Assembly: GCA_954871525.1 (NCBI GenBank)
Contig: OX940863.1
Span: 4,378,001 to 4,442,000 of the forward strand
From: Parietaria judaica
Lineage: Eukaryota; Streptophyta; Magnoliopsida; Rosales; Urticaceae
Reading direction: 5' to 3'
Length of the DNA stretch: 64,000 nt
A model generated the notes under the pieces. It saw only the letters and a list, made by a program, of their open reading frames with translations, ran no database searches and was not told the DNA's origin. Made by a program: the position numbers and the translations under genes. Of this stretch, positions 1-12,321 are shown piece by piece; within the stretch, counting starts at the first letter, position 1, and every line of letters begins with the position of its first letter.

Positions 1-860
1 AGTAAATAAGGTAGAGAAAAAAATAATGTGGGGCATTTAAGTGCAAATAGAAAAAATGTAGGGGCAAATATGAGAGTGTTAGCAAATATGAGTGATCGAA
101 ACACGTATAAATCAATTAAAACTTATGAGGACATTTAGTATGTAATTTCTGTAAAAGCTAGGGGAATAATTGATAGAGCACTTAAATTATCAATGCTTTC
201 TCTAGGTGATTGGTCACTCCACGTGGTGTCTCATGGCTTAAACTAAGAGAGAATCTGTCAGGAGAATTACTGTGATTGGAATTAAAAAAATTAAAACAAA
301 GAGTCAATGGGCTTTACATCGAATGATTGGATTAACAAGTGGGGGCAAGAATTACTGGATTGAAATTTAAAAAATAAAAACAAAGAGTCAAATGAGCTTT
401 ACGTTTGGGCAGTAATTAGGCCACTGCCCCTGTTGGGCCTTAGTGCCTTAAGTGGCCTTGTAACTTTTGTTTTGTAATTTCATTAATTACTCATCTTCAT
501 CTTTTAACTTTTGTCTCTTTGTATACCCCCCTACACTACCCATCTTCACCTTTAATGCAAATTAAATTATTAGTGAAAAAAAAACGTATAAATTTTGCAT
601 GTTAATTAAAGAATTTAAATTTAAATGTTGAGCATTAAATATATGAGTTTTTTACTCTTAAATTAATTGAAAAATCTAAAAAATTAGCATCTATGAATCT
701 CTTTGATCTCGTTGTTCCATATCATACTCCAGTGATTGTCCTTTGATTCAAAATTAATATTTTTATGAAATATATGTTAGCGAGTGGGGCCAAGTCGAGC
801 CAGACCAGTCCACAAGGTCTCATCAGATGAGAAACTTCATGTCACGTTCCTTTATTTTCA
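1..860. other. AT-rich intergenic sequence
   Basis: No coding segment longer than random expectation and no recognised repeat termini are visible. The stretch ends at the T/A position where a Helitron-like 3' terminus begins. Confidence 0.6.
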
Positions 861-1379
861 CTAGTTGATGGACCGCGCGTTGCGCGGTTGTGGGAAGTTT
901 TATTTATAAATTTGATTAAAATACTAAATAACGGTAATTATGTTGGACAATAGATGAAACTTTTTATTTTTTATAATTATATAGATGTTTTTTAAGACAA
1001 ACTCTACAACATTCATATAATTATAAGCGTCTTTTTGCATTTGCTTAAGATCGTTGGACCCTTTTGTGTTCTTTGAGCTATATTTTACTAAGTGTAGGAT
1101 AAATAACGAAACTAACAATGTTTGACCTAACCCGTAATTATTTCAAAGACCAATATTAAAGACACGTCGCTCTAAGAACTTGTTAGAGGTAACAACTTTT
1201 ACTTTCCAAAAAATATATTATTGAAAGTTTACTTGCTTAGGTTACGGGTTGAAAGAATATTGAAGGCATTAAGCATATTAATTGTCACTTACATTTATTT
1301 TAACTGAATAAAAAGGGGTAAATAGTAGAAGCAACAATATTTTCACGCAAAATTGTGTAAGATATGTTTAAAAAATAAT

Positions 1380-2790
1380 AATGAATGTGTTTAATATTAT
1401 ATATATATAACAATTAGTTTTGAATAGAAAACAATTTGGAAAAAGAATTATAGCTAATAAGACATTAGAAATTTTATGTTTTAATACATCGAATTCCAAT
1501 TAGTTGTATGATTAAAATTTGTTAAAAAATCCTACTTAAAAGGGACAGACGATTTAAAAGGGGTATAGGTTATTCACATGAAATATGTGTTAATGAAAAC
1601 ATTGAAAATGAAATAACACTTAATTAGACTCTTGACATTACATCATTCTTCCATAACATATAAAATCAAAGCCTTAAGACATTTTGTCCAATAATTATTT
1701 TGTTAATTAAATATGGGTTATTTTCTCTAACAATAAATGTTTTATGTATTGCTACAAATTTTAAAAGTTTAGTTCATGCATTAATTTTACTTCCCCACGG
1801 TTTGGGCACTGGTGATGGTGATGTCCTCCGAACGACACCACCATTGCTTATGTTCACGGGAACATAATCATTAATATCAACTTTAGTATTTACGCCGTTG
1901 ATTCTTTAGATAACTTAATTTTAGCTACCAAAAATTATTTAAGCATTTAATTACATAATGTCGTGTATAGAAATATTAATTTTTTTAATTAAAATAAAGT
2001 GTAATATTGATCTTACTTAAGTAATTTTTCAGTCGAAAAATAAAAATATGTAATAAAGTGCAATATTTATCGAATTATGATATATTCGCCATAAAAAAAA
2101 ATCATTAAACATGTCCACATTTATATAAGCAGTTTTGTTTTTCTTTATCTATTAAATGAAATAAATATGGTTTAGAATAAACACAATTTGAAATATAGTT
2201 AAAGCTAAATAAGCAATTTTAAAATCTATAACCCAATAACTCTCAATTAGTTATAGAATTAAATTTTCTTACAAATCTTAACCAGTTAAAGGGGGCATAC
2301 CAATTGGAAATGGTTATTCATTAATGACTTTAATGAATTATGTTTTATGTAAAATATTTTAAAAAAAAGAAATACAAAATTAGACTATTGGCATTACAAT
2401 AGTTATTTTCTCCAAAAAATATTTTTATGCATCAAATATGGGTTATTTACTCCAACAATAAACATTTTATATATTGTTACTAATTGTATAAATTCCTTTT
2501 ATGTTTTAGTATTAGTTTGTCACATTGAGGCTATGGCAATTGGAGGCGATGATATTGTTTAGGTTGCAGAATGACCCCGTCATTGCTAATGTGCACGGCC
2601 GATTCTTTCTATAACGTAGTTATAGCCACCAAAATATAATATACGAATTTAATTAAATAATTTTATGTATACAAATATGAGTACTTTTTTCATTAAAAAC
2701 AAAATACAAAATTTGTCATAAAATTAAAATAAATAGTATAGTGCAACATTCGCCGTTGTTAGGAATTTTTTCCACTATTAAACCATTAAA
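1380..2790. repeat. Two diverged direct copies of about 0.7 kb
   Basis: The segment around 1490-1860 is repeated in diverged form around 2230-2610. Shared landmarks in the same order are a CAATTAGTT...GATTAAA block, an AAATATGGGTTATTT block followed by CCAACAATAAA-like sequence (1710 and 2440), a CCATTGCT/TCATTGCTAATGT block, and GCCGATTCTT. The offset is roughly 730-750 bases with many small indels. No open reading frame survives. It is probably internal Helitron sequence. Confidence 0.45.
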
Positions 2791-4891
2791 TATTGCACTA
2801 TTTATATAAGCGGTTTTTTATTTATTTATAATAATTTATTCTTTAAACTGTTTATTTTAATTGAAGGACTTTGATTATAAACTTAAACTGTGATGTTATA
2901 TGATTGCAATCATATAGTCAAACCACATATTATGAAAAATAGTTAAAATATAAAGAATATAATGAAGTCTAATTGTAATTACCTAACAAAAATATGTAAG
3001 GCCCAAAAAGATATCATTATATTCTAATTGTAGCTACCCTTCCAATTTTTTTAAGAATCTGCATAATTAAAAAAAATGATATTAATAAAGGATTACACTA
3101 AAACATACATAAGTGATTTATTTCCTTTCCCATTGCCGCAAGCAGCTCCATATGTTCAAGAAAATTACTAAATAATTTTCTATAAGCATAAATAAACTAA
3201 AATTATGATAAAAAATCACTCGATAAAGAATTAATAAAGAAAAATATTATCCATATGCAAAGTTTAAAGTAGCAAGATGTATAAAAACACGAATATTATG
3301 AGTTGTCATTGCTTTACATATAAACCTTAACAGCAAGTTAAACTCATAAATGGATAAGTCGGTGAATTTATAAATACCAAAAAAAAAAATAGCGAAATCA
3401 AATAAATTTTTGAGTGATTGCCATTGTTTCTAACCCAATTAGTTGTTATGCCATTGAATATAGTCTTTTAAGTCGTAATCGGCGAGATCGTTCACCTGAA
3501 ACCATCCCTTAAGAAATGAGGAAGAAATAATTAAAACTTTAGGGACATAATATCTCTTTACAATAAGAAAATACATGCAAATGAAACAAATACATTATAC
3601 AATCTCTAAGATCAAACCACACATCAAATTTAAATATTTAAAAAAGAAAAAATATATTCTTATCTAAACTAAAATAAACTCACCGGAGATTCTCACCGAA
3701 GAAGGCGAGCTGCGATCGGAACAGAGAATCGCGTGCTAAATTAATCTTATTCAAATTCTTTACGAATCAAAGAAAATATATGGAAAAAAAAATCGTCCAA
3801 GATTATCAGAGAGAGTGTAAGTTTTGATTCAACAAAAAATTACTTATGGGTTATAGAGAGTCTTGAGGAAAAAAAAAACTTTAGTAAAACACGGAAAAAT
3901 TAATAATTTAGAGCAATATTAGTTACAGTACAAAATGAAAATAACAAAATATAATACGTATCAATTTCTGAGGGTAGCAAAGTGCAATCACACTTTTTTT
4001 TTTGTTGTTGAAAGAATCACACTCTTTTTCTCTACATGTATATATAGATGGCGACTTGTTAGGAAATGTAGAGATTTAATGTGCATGTATATACATTTAG
4101 TTAGTAAGAGCTCTTTGTTTTAGTAAATATCATCATGGAAATTCAATAGTTACGATAATCAATAACATGCAATAATTCCAATGAGAGTCATGTCATATTA
4201 AAAAACGTTTAAGCAACAAAAATTGATTAAGGCAGAGTTAAATGGAGAGAAAGTTATTTGTTTTGTTATCAAGGAAGAATATTTTTCTAAAAAAAAATTC
4301 AAAACTCTCATGAAAAAAGAGAATGTGAATCATTTGATTGTACTTAACCATATCACCTTAAAGCTCTTAAAAAAAAGGACATTCCAATGTTTTGATTTTA
4401 CTTTGACACATCAAGTTCTTCTTTTTAATATAGATTTAATTTGCACACGCATTCTTATGAGCTCTTGATACTCCTCATTTATTACATAATGACGGATGGA
4501 AATTTTATACAACCCTTTATCGTATGAGTGAAGTTGAAAAATTTAAATGATTACAATCACATTTTTTCATTAGTAGAGGTTTGGTATTCTTGGTTTTGTT
4601 TGTGTTGTTCGAGTTCTCTAAACCTTTGATATACCTTTGGAGTCTAAATCATTATTCATGCACACTCTTATGGATTATGGAGTATTTAATTTAATAAATT
4701 GTTGAAACTAATGTTCTTTTAACTAAATGGACTTACATTATTGTATTTAATGTTTAAAAAATGCCTACTCATTTAAATCAAAACAAAATAATTTTGTGTT
4801 CCATTTTTAAAGAGAGCATCAATGTTAAGAACATTTATCTTATTTAAAAGAAATGTATAATATATCTTGTATTGAAATACTTCGAGTTATC

Positions 4892-5579
4892 ATCACTTAG
4901 TTATATTTATATATAATATAGATTAGATTCAATTATTCATTCTTCAATAAATTGTAAAATGAATGCCTTAAGTCGTGACTTTCTTCAATAATTTTATACA
5001 ATTAAATATTATCCCATTTACATAAGCAGTTTTTTCTTTTCTTTATTCAAATATTATACCATTTACATAAACAGTTTTTATTTTTATTTTTATAATCTAT
5101 GATCTTTAAAATGAAGTAAATAGTTGTTTTATTCATGACATCATTTACAAAGGAAGTAACACCAAAAATTAAACTCCATGACATCTTTACTATTCAGTTA
5201 TGCATTCTTCCATAACTTGCAAAATGAATGTCTTAATCACTTAGTTATATTTATATATAATATAGATTAGATTCAATTATTCATTCTTCAATAAATTGTA
5301 AAATGAATGCCTTAAGTCGTGACTTTCTTCAATAATTTTATACGATTAAATATTATCCCATTTACATAAGCAGTTTTTTCTTTTCTTTATTCAAATATTA
5401 TACCATTTACATAAACAGTTTTTATTTTTATTTTTATAATCTATGATCTTTAAAATGAAGTAAATAGTTGTTTTATTCATGACATCATTTACAAAGGAAG
5501 TAACACCAAAAATTAAACTCCATGACATCTTTACTATTCAGTTATGCATTCTTCCATAACTTGCAAAATGAATGTCTTA
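4892..5579. repeat. Near-perfect 344-bp tandem duplication
   Basis: The block beginning ATCACTTAGTTATATTTAT at 4892 repeats at 5236 with a period of 344 bases. By eye the copies differ by very few bases, for example TATACAATT in copy 1 and TATACGATT in copy 2. The unit itself contains shorter repeats of CATTTACATAAGCAG-type sequence. Such identity in non-coding AT-rich DNA means a recent duplication, or an assembly duplication. Confidence 0.85.
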
Positions 5580-6272
5580 AGTAGTTTCTTCAATAATTAT
5601 TCTATTAATTTAATATAGCACCATTTACATAAGCAGTTTTTTTTTTTATGTATAATAAAGTGAAATAAATAATTGTATCATAACTAAAGTAACAATTATT
5701 TATGATTATAAATTTATTAAAAATTGTAAGTTAATGGGTTGTTGGAATTCAAAGTAAATCCAAAGTACAAACCAATATATATATATATATGAATAATGAC
5801 ACTTTATATTATATAAACGTAACTGGTTATGAAAAGAAAACAGAACTTCATATGACACTTTTTAATAAACGAATCTATATATTAAAAATATGGTAATGTA
5901 ATAATAATAATATATTCATCCAAAATAGAAAACAATTCCAAATATTTTTGAAAAACTCTCAACGTTTTCCTTCAAAAAAGAATAGATTTTTGTAACATAT
6001 ATCTATTTTGTAATAGAAATTTGTGGTTTCTTTGGAATATGAGTAGATTTGGAATATAAATAGAACTCTATTTTTTATTTAAAATTCCTATTAATAAAAA
6101 AACATCCATTAACTCTCCCTTTGTTAGTATTCATTATCAATCAGTTTAATAATAATAACAAAAAAAAAAAACTCTCCATTTTGTTGTATACACTATCATT
6201 TAGTGTTCATTATCATTTAGTATAGGAGTCATCAAATTTAGGCATATAGAGAGACTTGACAGTTATATATAT

Positions 6273-7059
6273 TAGGGGTGAAAATTTTGTCACCGTTTCC
6301 CGGTTTCGTCCCGGTTCCGGACCGGTTTAAGAAAAAAATAAGGAAATTGTGTTTAAAACCGGGAACCGGTACTTCCCGGTTCCCGATTTTCGGAACCGTG
6401 AACCGGAACCGGGAACCAGAACCGTTTTTCCCGATTTTTGGTACCGGTTCCGGTTTATGTATTTTTATGTTGTTTTTTAAATATTTTTATGTCGTTTTGG
6501 TTTAATATGTCATTTTGTTTTTTTTTTAGAATTATATGTCGTTTTTTACCATTAAAAAAATTAGGGTTTATGCCTCCTTCCTCATTCCTCTCTCTCGCTT
6601 GCGACTCTTTATCCCCACCTTCTCTCTGCTTTTGGCTTTTCCTCGTCCAGGTTTGATTTCCTTCTGCGAAATATCTTTTATGGTTTATTCTATGTCAATT
6701 GCACACCTTCGAAAGACTTGATTTACTCGCTTTCTTCTTTGATTTCGGTTTCTTTTCCTTCTCTCAAGTTTTTATTTTTTTCTTCGAATGATTCCAGCCC
6801 TCCTATGTGATTTCGGCGATGCTTTCCTCCCGACTCTAGAGAAGTCGAACGCTTTACTCCCGGTTTTAGTCACGTATTATATCACGAATTTTTTCACGAT
6901 TCTCTCATGAATTTTTCCCGGTCCGGTTCCGGTTTTCAAAAAAAAGGGGAAATATACAATTGGAACCGGGAACCGGTACCAAGAAAAAAAATCCCGAATT
7001 TTCAAGATAGGTACCAAAAAATAAAAATATACCGGTTCCCGGTTCCGCTTTCACCCCTA
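6273..7059. mobile_element. Non-autonomous hAT-like element with CCGGTTCC subterminal repeats
   Basis: The ends are TAGGGGTGAAA and TTTCACCCCTA, a perfect inverted pair, flanked by ATATATAT on both sides (6265-6272 and 7060-7067), the 8-bp duplication expected for hAT. Both subterminal regions are packed with GGAACCGG/CCGGTTCC repeats in mirror orientation. The middle (about 6580-6900) is pyrimidine-rich and resembles a plant 5' leader, and may be captured. No transposase is present. The (AT)n flank makes the target duplication less informative than usual. Confidence 0.75.
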
Positions 7060-8250
7060 ATATATATCATACATAAACTACAATAACAATTATGGATCAT
7101 TCATAGATATTATTCTGAATTGTTAAATATATCTTCTTTATTATAATATTTTCTCGAGAAATATTTTTGACATATAGAGAGACTAATAGTTATGGAGATA
7201 AGTAAAGATACTAATAGTTAGAGAGACTAATAGTTAAACAGTCATGGTTATACTTAAAGGGACATTGCAACACACATGGATGTTATAAAATATAACTTAT
7301 AATGATAGTTTTTTTCTTGTCATTTTTTTTACAGTACTCATCAACGATTTCTTTTTTCCGATGGAAGCTTTTCGGTTTACAATCGTTGAGGATTCGATAC
7401 AATCTTTTCAATGTAAATAAAATAATCTATAAAATAATACCAATACATAAATAATCTATAAATAATCTATAAAATAATACTCAAACGGATTAATATAATC
7501 TTATTTTCACTGCATTTATAATCTTCCATGATTTATACCAATACATAAATAATCTATAAAATAATACTCAAACTGATTAATATATTTTAGGTATATGACC
7601 TATGACTTCAACATCAAACGTACAATTCTTACAAAAACTATACCTTCATTGCAAATTAATCGAACTCGACGACGACCTTTTCCACTTTTCCGTGCAAGAA
7701 TTCTTCGATGAAGGTGATTTCTAAAGCGAGGTTGCAAAGTTTAGCTAGCCATATATGGTTGTGAAAATCTATATACAATATAAACTGTAGAGTATAATGG
7801 TTAATTTGAACAATATGAGATATAGAAAGAAACACATGCATGTATGCATACACAACCTTGAAAAACTACAATACTCAACAAAGAACTAACTGTAAAAAAT
7901 AAGAACAATAATAGGAGGAGAAAAATGAGAAAATAGAGTACCAAAATAATAATTTAAAAGCCTCTATTTATAAGTTAGTAGAAACAAAATGAAAAGTCAT
8001 AACTTTAATTGGTTTAATTGCATATCTTAAATATTGGTTTTGTAACTACAACTCTCTTCCTCTTCTTGGTGATTAATAAGTAATCACTTTTCATTTAAAA
8101 AAAATACAAAATTCTAAGAAAAAAGGAAACTTCAATACATTGATTTTACATAGCCATGAGTTCCTCTTTACATGAGAAAAAAGAAAATCTCAATACTTTG
8201 ATTTCACTTGGCCACATCACTTGTAAGTTCCTCATTTTATAATATATAGA

Positions 8251-9252
8251 TTACATACTTTTATAATTTGTTATATTAAATTTTATTATTATTATTAACT
8301 ATAAGATTAATTAAGACACAAATATTGTTTCAGCTTTTCAATTATGCTATCGTTCCACTGTGGGCCTCATCGTAAAGGCCGACCAAGAATCTCCCACCGC
8401 ATATTTCACCTTGTATTTCACAAACTCATAATTATCTTTGAATTTGAATTTAATAACGAGCGACAATCCTCCAAAATTAAAGTACGAATTGTGGTGTAAT
8501 TATTATTTTGGTTATTGGCGGCATACCATCCAAATTTTAACTAACCGACGCATAATGGGTTTAAAATAATAAAAGGTCAACATACGAGTATTTTTTATTT
8601 TATTTTTTTTACCGATATTGGTTAAATGTTAGGTGGTACGACAGACGTTGGAAAAAATTAAAAAGAATATACACACGTATTTCAGACAATTTTAACCATG
8701 TGATTTTTGTTACCAATATCTATTAAAAAAGTGAACAAAAATATGTGCTGACTTAGTTTTGTTGATTCTAAATACTTTTGTTGTTATTTTTTCACTTTGA
8801 ATCCATGAAGTCCTGATTGGTCAAAGTTTGCATATTTATACCGTTAATATCCATACGAGATAAAATATTTGAGTGTATTTGAATCATTTCAATAGAATAA
8901 TAGTGTAGGATAAATATTATTGATATCAACTAAACTTTACAATTTTAAAAAGATTGATCACAAAACATAACTAATTGTGTGCCATTTTCATTAAATATAA
9001 CATCGAATAGTATTGGTCATGTGTTCAAAGCCAATACTCTTTGCCACGTTTTTTTTTTATACATATCTTGCAAAATAAAGAGTCTCAAAGTAGGAGGATA
9101 TTACGAGGTTGTTTATATTAGATATTTTGTTGAGCTGTGAAAGTTGAATGAATTTGGAAAATCCGGGTACTATAAAAGAAATATTTGGATTCTTTGAGTA
9201 GGCAACAGAGAACACAATTTTCTACAGGAGGGTAGTTTTTCAATTAATTATT
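8251..9252. other. Intergenic sequence upstream of the TOM1-like gene
   Basis: AT-rich and without supported coding sequence. The last part is presumably the distal promoter of the TOM1-like gene. Confidence 0.5.
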
Positions 9253-9309
9253 GAGTAGGACGGAAGGTACTTCGTCAAAAAAAAAAAAAAAAGAGTAGGA
9301 CGGAAGGTA
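9253..9309 (+). mobile_element. Minimal retroposon tail with 17-bp target duplication
   Basis: GAGTAGGACGGAAGGTA occurs at 9253-9269 and again, identically, at 9293-9309. Between them are only CTTCGTC and 16 A residues. A poly(A)-ending insert flanked by a long exact direct repeat is the signature of target-primed reverse transcription. It is best read as an extremely 5'-truncated LINE or SINE insertion about 360 bp upstream of the TOM1-like start codon. Confidence 0.6.
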
Positions 9310-9665
9310 TAAAACTGTCGGAAATTAAATTTAAAAGCAGAAAGTACACCAACAAACAGAGTTCAGGGACCTTTGTGGCAATTTCTAGAAATTGTTGTAA
9401 CTAATAAAACTAAATCAACGACACAAAAACGCGATCGCCTACGCGACAAACGGAACTGCTTGCTAGGTGCAGACGCTTAGGTGAGAAACGTCACAAAAGC
9501 ACGTGAAATTACCGAAATACCCTCCACTTTCTCTCTCTGACCGTCTGGTAACACCACTCTCTCTCTCTCTCTTCTCTGATCTGCGCTTCGTCGAGGAGCT
9601 TCGAGTCTTGGATTTGGCTTTCTGCTCTGCTAGGGCACAGAGACTCTCGGGGAGCTCAGCCGAGA

Positions 9666-9837
9666 ATGGCGAGAATGCTACTGAGCTCGGTGACGCCGAC
9701 CGTCGAGATTCCGGCTTCGGTGTCGGACTGGTGGGACGAGGTGAACGGGTCGACTCATTGGCAGGACGGAATCTTCTACTCTCTCTGCGCTGCTTATGCT
9801 CTCGTTTCAATCGTCGCTATGGTCTCTACTCTACTAC

Positions 9838-9891
<54 letters not shown>

Positions 9892-12321
9892 TATACTATA
9901 CTTAACTACGTTTTATACGTGTATAAAATCGGAAGATCGGATTGTACGCTTTGCTAGTTCTGTTTGTGTGGAGCTGTGGATTTGTATTTTCTGGAAATCA
10001 GGAAGATTCTACTGGAGAACCTGAGATTCGAACTTTTGGAACTCTTTTGAGTTGATCGATTTCACTGTTGAAGAGTTTCTTTTCGTTTGAAAAATCATTA
10101 GGCGAGTGAAGTTTTTGAGGATTTTTTTCTTTCTTCTCGGTTTTTACAGATTCAATTGATAAGGATTGAGATGAGAGTGCCTGAATATGGTTGGACGACT
10201 CAGAAAGTGTTCCATCTCATGAATTTCATCGTTAATGGAGGTCCGCTTTTTATGTCTTCATTGTTATATGCTTATCGATTAACCTCGTTTGATGTGTTGA
10301 TTGATTGCCTTTTGTTTGTGTTGCAGTGAGAGCGGTTGTGTTTGGATTCCACAAGCAAGTGTTTCTTCTAAATCCAAAGGTGAATTTGTGTAACGGTTTG
10401 GCGTTTTTCGGCACATGCTCTTAGCATCAGATTATGATCATTAATTTTGAGATAATTCTCAACCATAGAAGTGGTTACGTTGGTTATAATAGAGGATTAC
10501 TTTCTAATCTCGTAACGTTACTTACCTTTTTTAGAAAATTGGCAAACTTAGTTCTGTGTTAATGTTCTCTTTTACGTAACTGTAACTCGAGTGGCTCTTG
10601 TATCAGGTGCTAACTTTGGTGATATTGGATCTTCCGGGGCTGCTCTTCTTCACCACTTACACGCTTCTCGTCCTATTTTGGGCGGAGATTTATCATCAGG
10701 CGAGTGAATTTTCTTCCAATTAATTTTTTGCTCGTTATCTCGAGTCGCGAATGCCAAAAATCCTACTCGAAGAATATTTTTAGTAGTCATTAGGTATGTA
10801 TATAGTGCAAATATTAACATTGGATTGTAAATGCTCAGGCAAGAAGTTTACCAACTGATAAGCTCAGAATATTCTACATTGCAATCAATACCGTGATGTA
10901 CGTTATACAGGTCTGCACCTTTTCTTGTGTTCTCTTACTCTGCATATTTTCGATTAATTTCATCACCTGCTTTGTGATCTCAGTTCAATCAACTTTTCAT
11001 TCTTTAAATTGGATCCATTAGTGTTTTCATTGTTGTTTCTCTTGGTCGTGTTCTTGTTGCTTGTTTTTAATGATTAGGCATTAATTTGGGAAAGTTTTTT
11101 AATGATTTGTTTCAATTTTTCTTGCTCTGAAAGGTAATTCTCAGTTATATCAGAAATTAAAAAGATTTTTCTTTGAGAACCAATCTGGGGATGGCATATC
11201 CTATTTAGTGAATTGACGACTTCTATTAATCCCTCAACATTCATAAAGAAAAATACAAAATTAAGTCCAATTTATACTCATAACCAAAGAAGAGTCCGTA
11301 TTGAGCATTGATTATGGCTTTGTAGGTTGGCATCTGGATATACCTTTGGATAAATGACAACGCTGTTGTGGAATTCGTCGGGAAGATCTTTATAGCAGGT
11401 CAGCCTGATTTCGCAAATAGTTTCGGGATTTAAAATATGAGTGAACAGTGAACTTATGTGGTTCTCATTGTTGTTCTTTGTCTGTTTTGCAGTTGTGTCT
11501 TGCTTAGCTGCATTAGGGTTCTTGTTGTATGGAGGAAGGTGAGTGCTCTTAAACAACACATGACAATGAAACATATGTTTCTCATCAGATTCTGTCCTCA
11601 ATTTAATTTACTTATTTGTGCCGATCTCTCTACTTCACGCGCAGATTGTTTTTCATGCTAAGACGTTTCCCCATTGAATCTAAAGGCAGACGGAAGAAGC
11701 TTCACGAGGTCAGTGCTCTAATTAATCTCCGAGAGAGCTTCTTAAGAAACTCAACGCCCCATGAAATAAAAATTGCATGACACTTGGCTTGTCATCACTG
11801 TGTAACATATAATTTAATGGTCTTGTCCTCACAGATTCTCATAATATATATCTTGCAATCTTTAGCAACTTTTAGTTTCGTTTCCAAGATTTATCCGTTG
11901 GCTAATGCCTAGTTTCTGTTACAGGTCGGATCAGTGACGGCCATATGCTTCACTTGCTTCCTCATCAGATGCTTTGTGGTAATACTCAAAACCGCTTTCT
12001 TGACTCGCTTCCTTGTCAGACTTCTTTTCAGGCATTTCCTGAACTTGTTTCCAAAACGCAGGTCGTACTCTCTGCGTTCAATACCTACGCGTCACTCGAC
12101 GTTTTGTATCATCCAATTTTGAATCTCATCTACTACACGGTAATATTCCTCCACTAAATTTAATGCTATTCTCCAACATTCCTTTCACTCTTTTATTCAT
12201 CGAGCTGAGAATAAAATTATCTATTCAGCTCGTGGAAATCGTACCTTCGGCCCTCGTGCTCTTCATATTACGCAAATTACCGCCCAAGAGAGTATCGGGG
12301 CAGTATCACGCAATCCAGTAG
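9666..12321 (+). CDS. TOM1: TOM1/TOM3-family multi-pass membrane protein
   Basis: Eleven exons give a 290-residue protein in frame throughout: 9666-9821, 10150-10240, 10327-10379, 10607-10699, 10839-10910, 11326-11398, 11493-11538, 11645-11708, 11925-11978, 12062-12139, 12229-12321. The sequence contains SDWWDEVN near the N-terminus, [64 protein letters not shown] and ends [17 protein letters not shown]. These are hallmarks of the Arabidopsis TOM1/TOM3/THH1 family (DUF1084). Family members are about 290 residues with seven membrane segments, sit in the tonoplast, and are known as host factors needed for tobamovirus RNA replication. Their normal cellular job is poorly known. Intron 4 starts GC (10700-10701) rather than GT. 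Intron 1 starts next to a TC/TA microsatellite. Whether it is orthologous to TOM1 or TOM3 rests on neighbouring genes. Confidence 0.93.
9838..9888. repeat. (TC)n(TA)n compound microsatellite
   Basis: A TC tract to about 9860 runs directly into a TA tract to 9888. It lies in intron 1 of the TOM1-like gene, only 17 bases past the donor site. Confidence 0.95.

Larger units (their letters stand above)
861..8250 (-). mobile_element. Candidate non-autonomous Helitron
   Basis: Read on the minus strand, the right end starts with TCTATATATTATAAAATGAG preceded by A (8250), the usual form of a plant Helitron 5' end. The left end carries a perfect 7-bp stem, ACCGCGC-GTT-GCGCGGT on the plus strand (872-888). 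On the minus strand this stem is followed by 7 bases, then CTAG and a T at 860. This is the classic 3' hairpin plus CTRR end with insertion between A and T, and no target duplication is expected. No Rep/helicase coding sequence is seen, so it would be non-autonomous. Another 5'-like end (TCTATATTATATATAAA on the minus strand) occurs near 4922 and again near 5266. The true element may therefore be 861-4922, with an older fragment beyond. The 3' end is better supported than the total span. Confidence 0.5.

Noticed and set aside
6278..6721. Overlapping open frames rich in Pro/Gly/Thr
   Set aside because: They are produced by CCGGTTCC repeats of a hAT-like element and encode no known domain.
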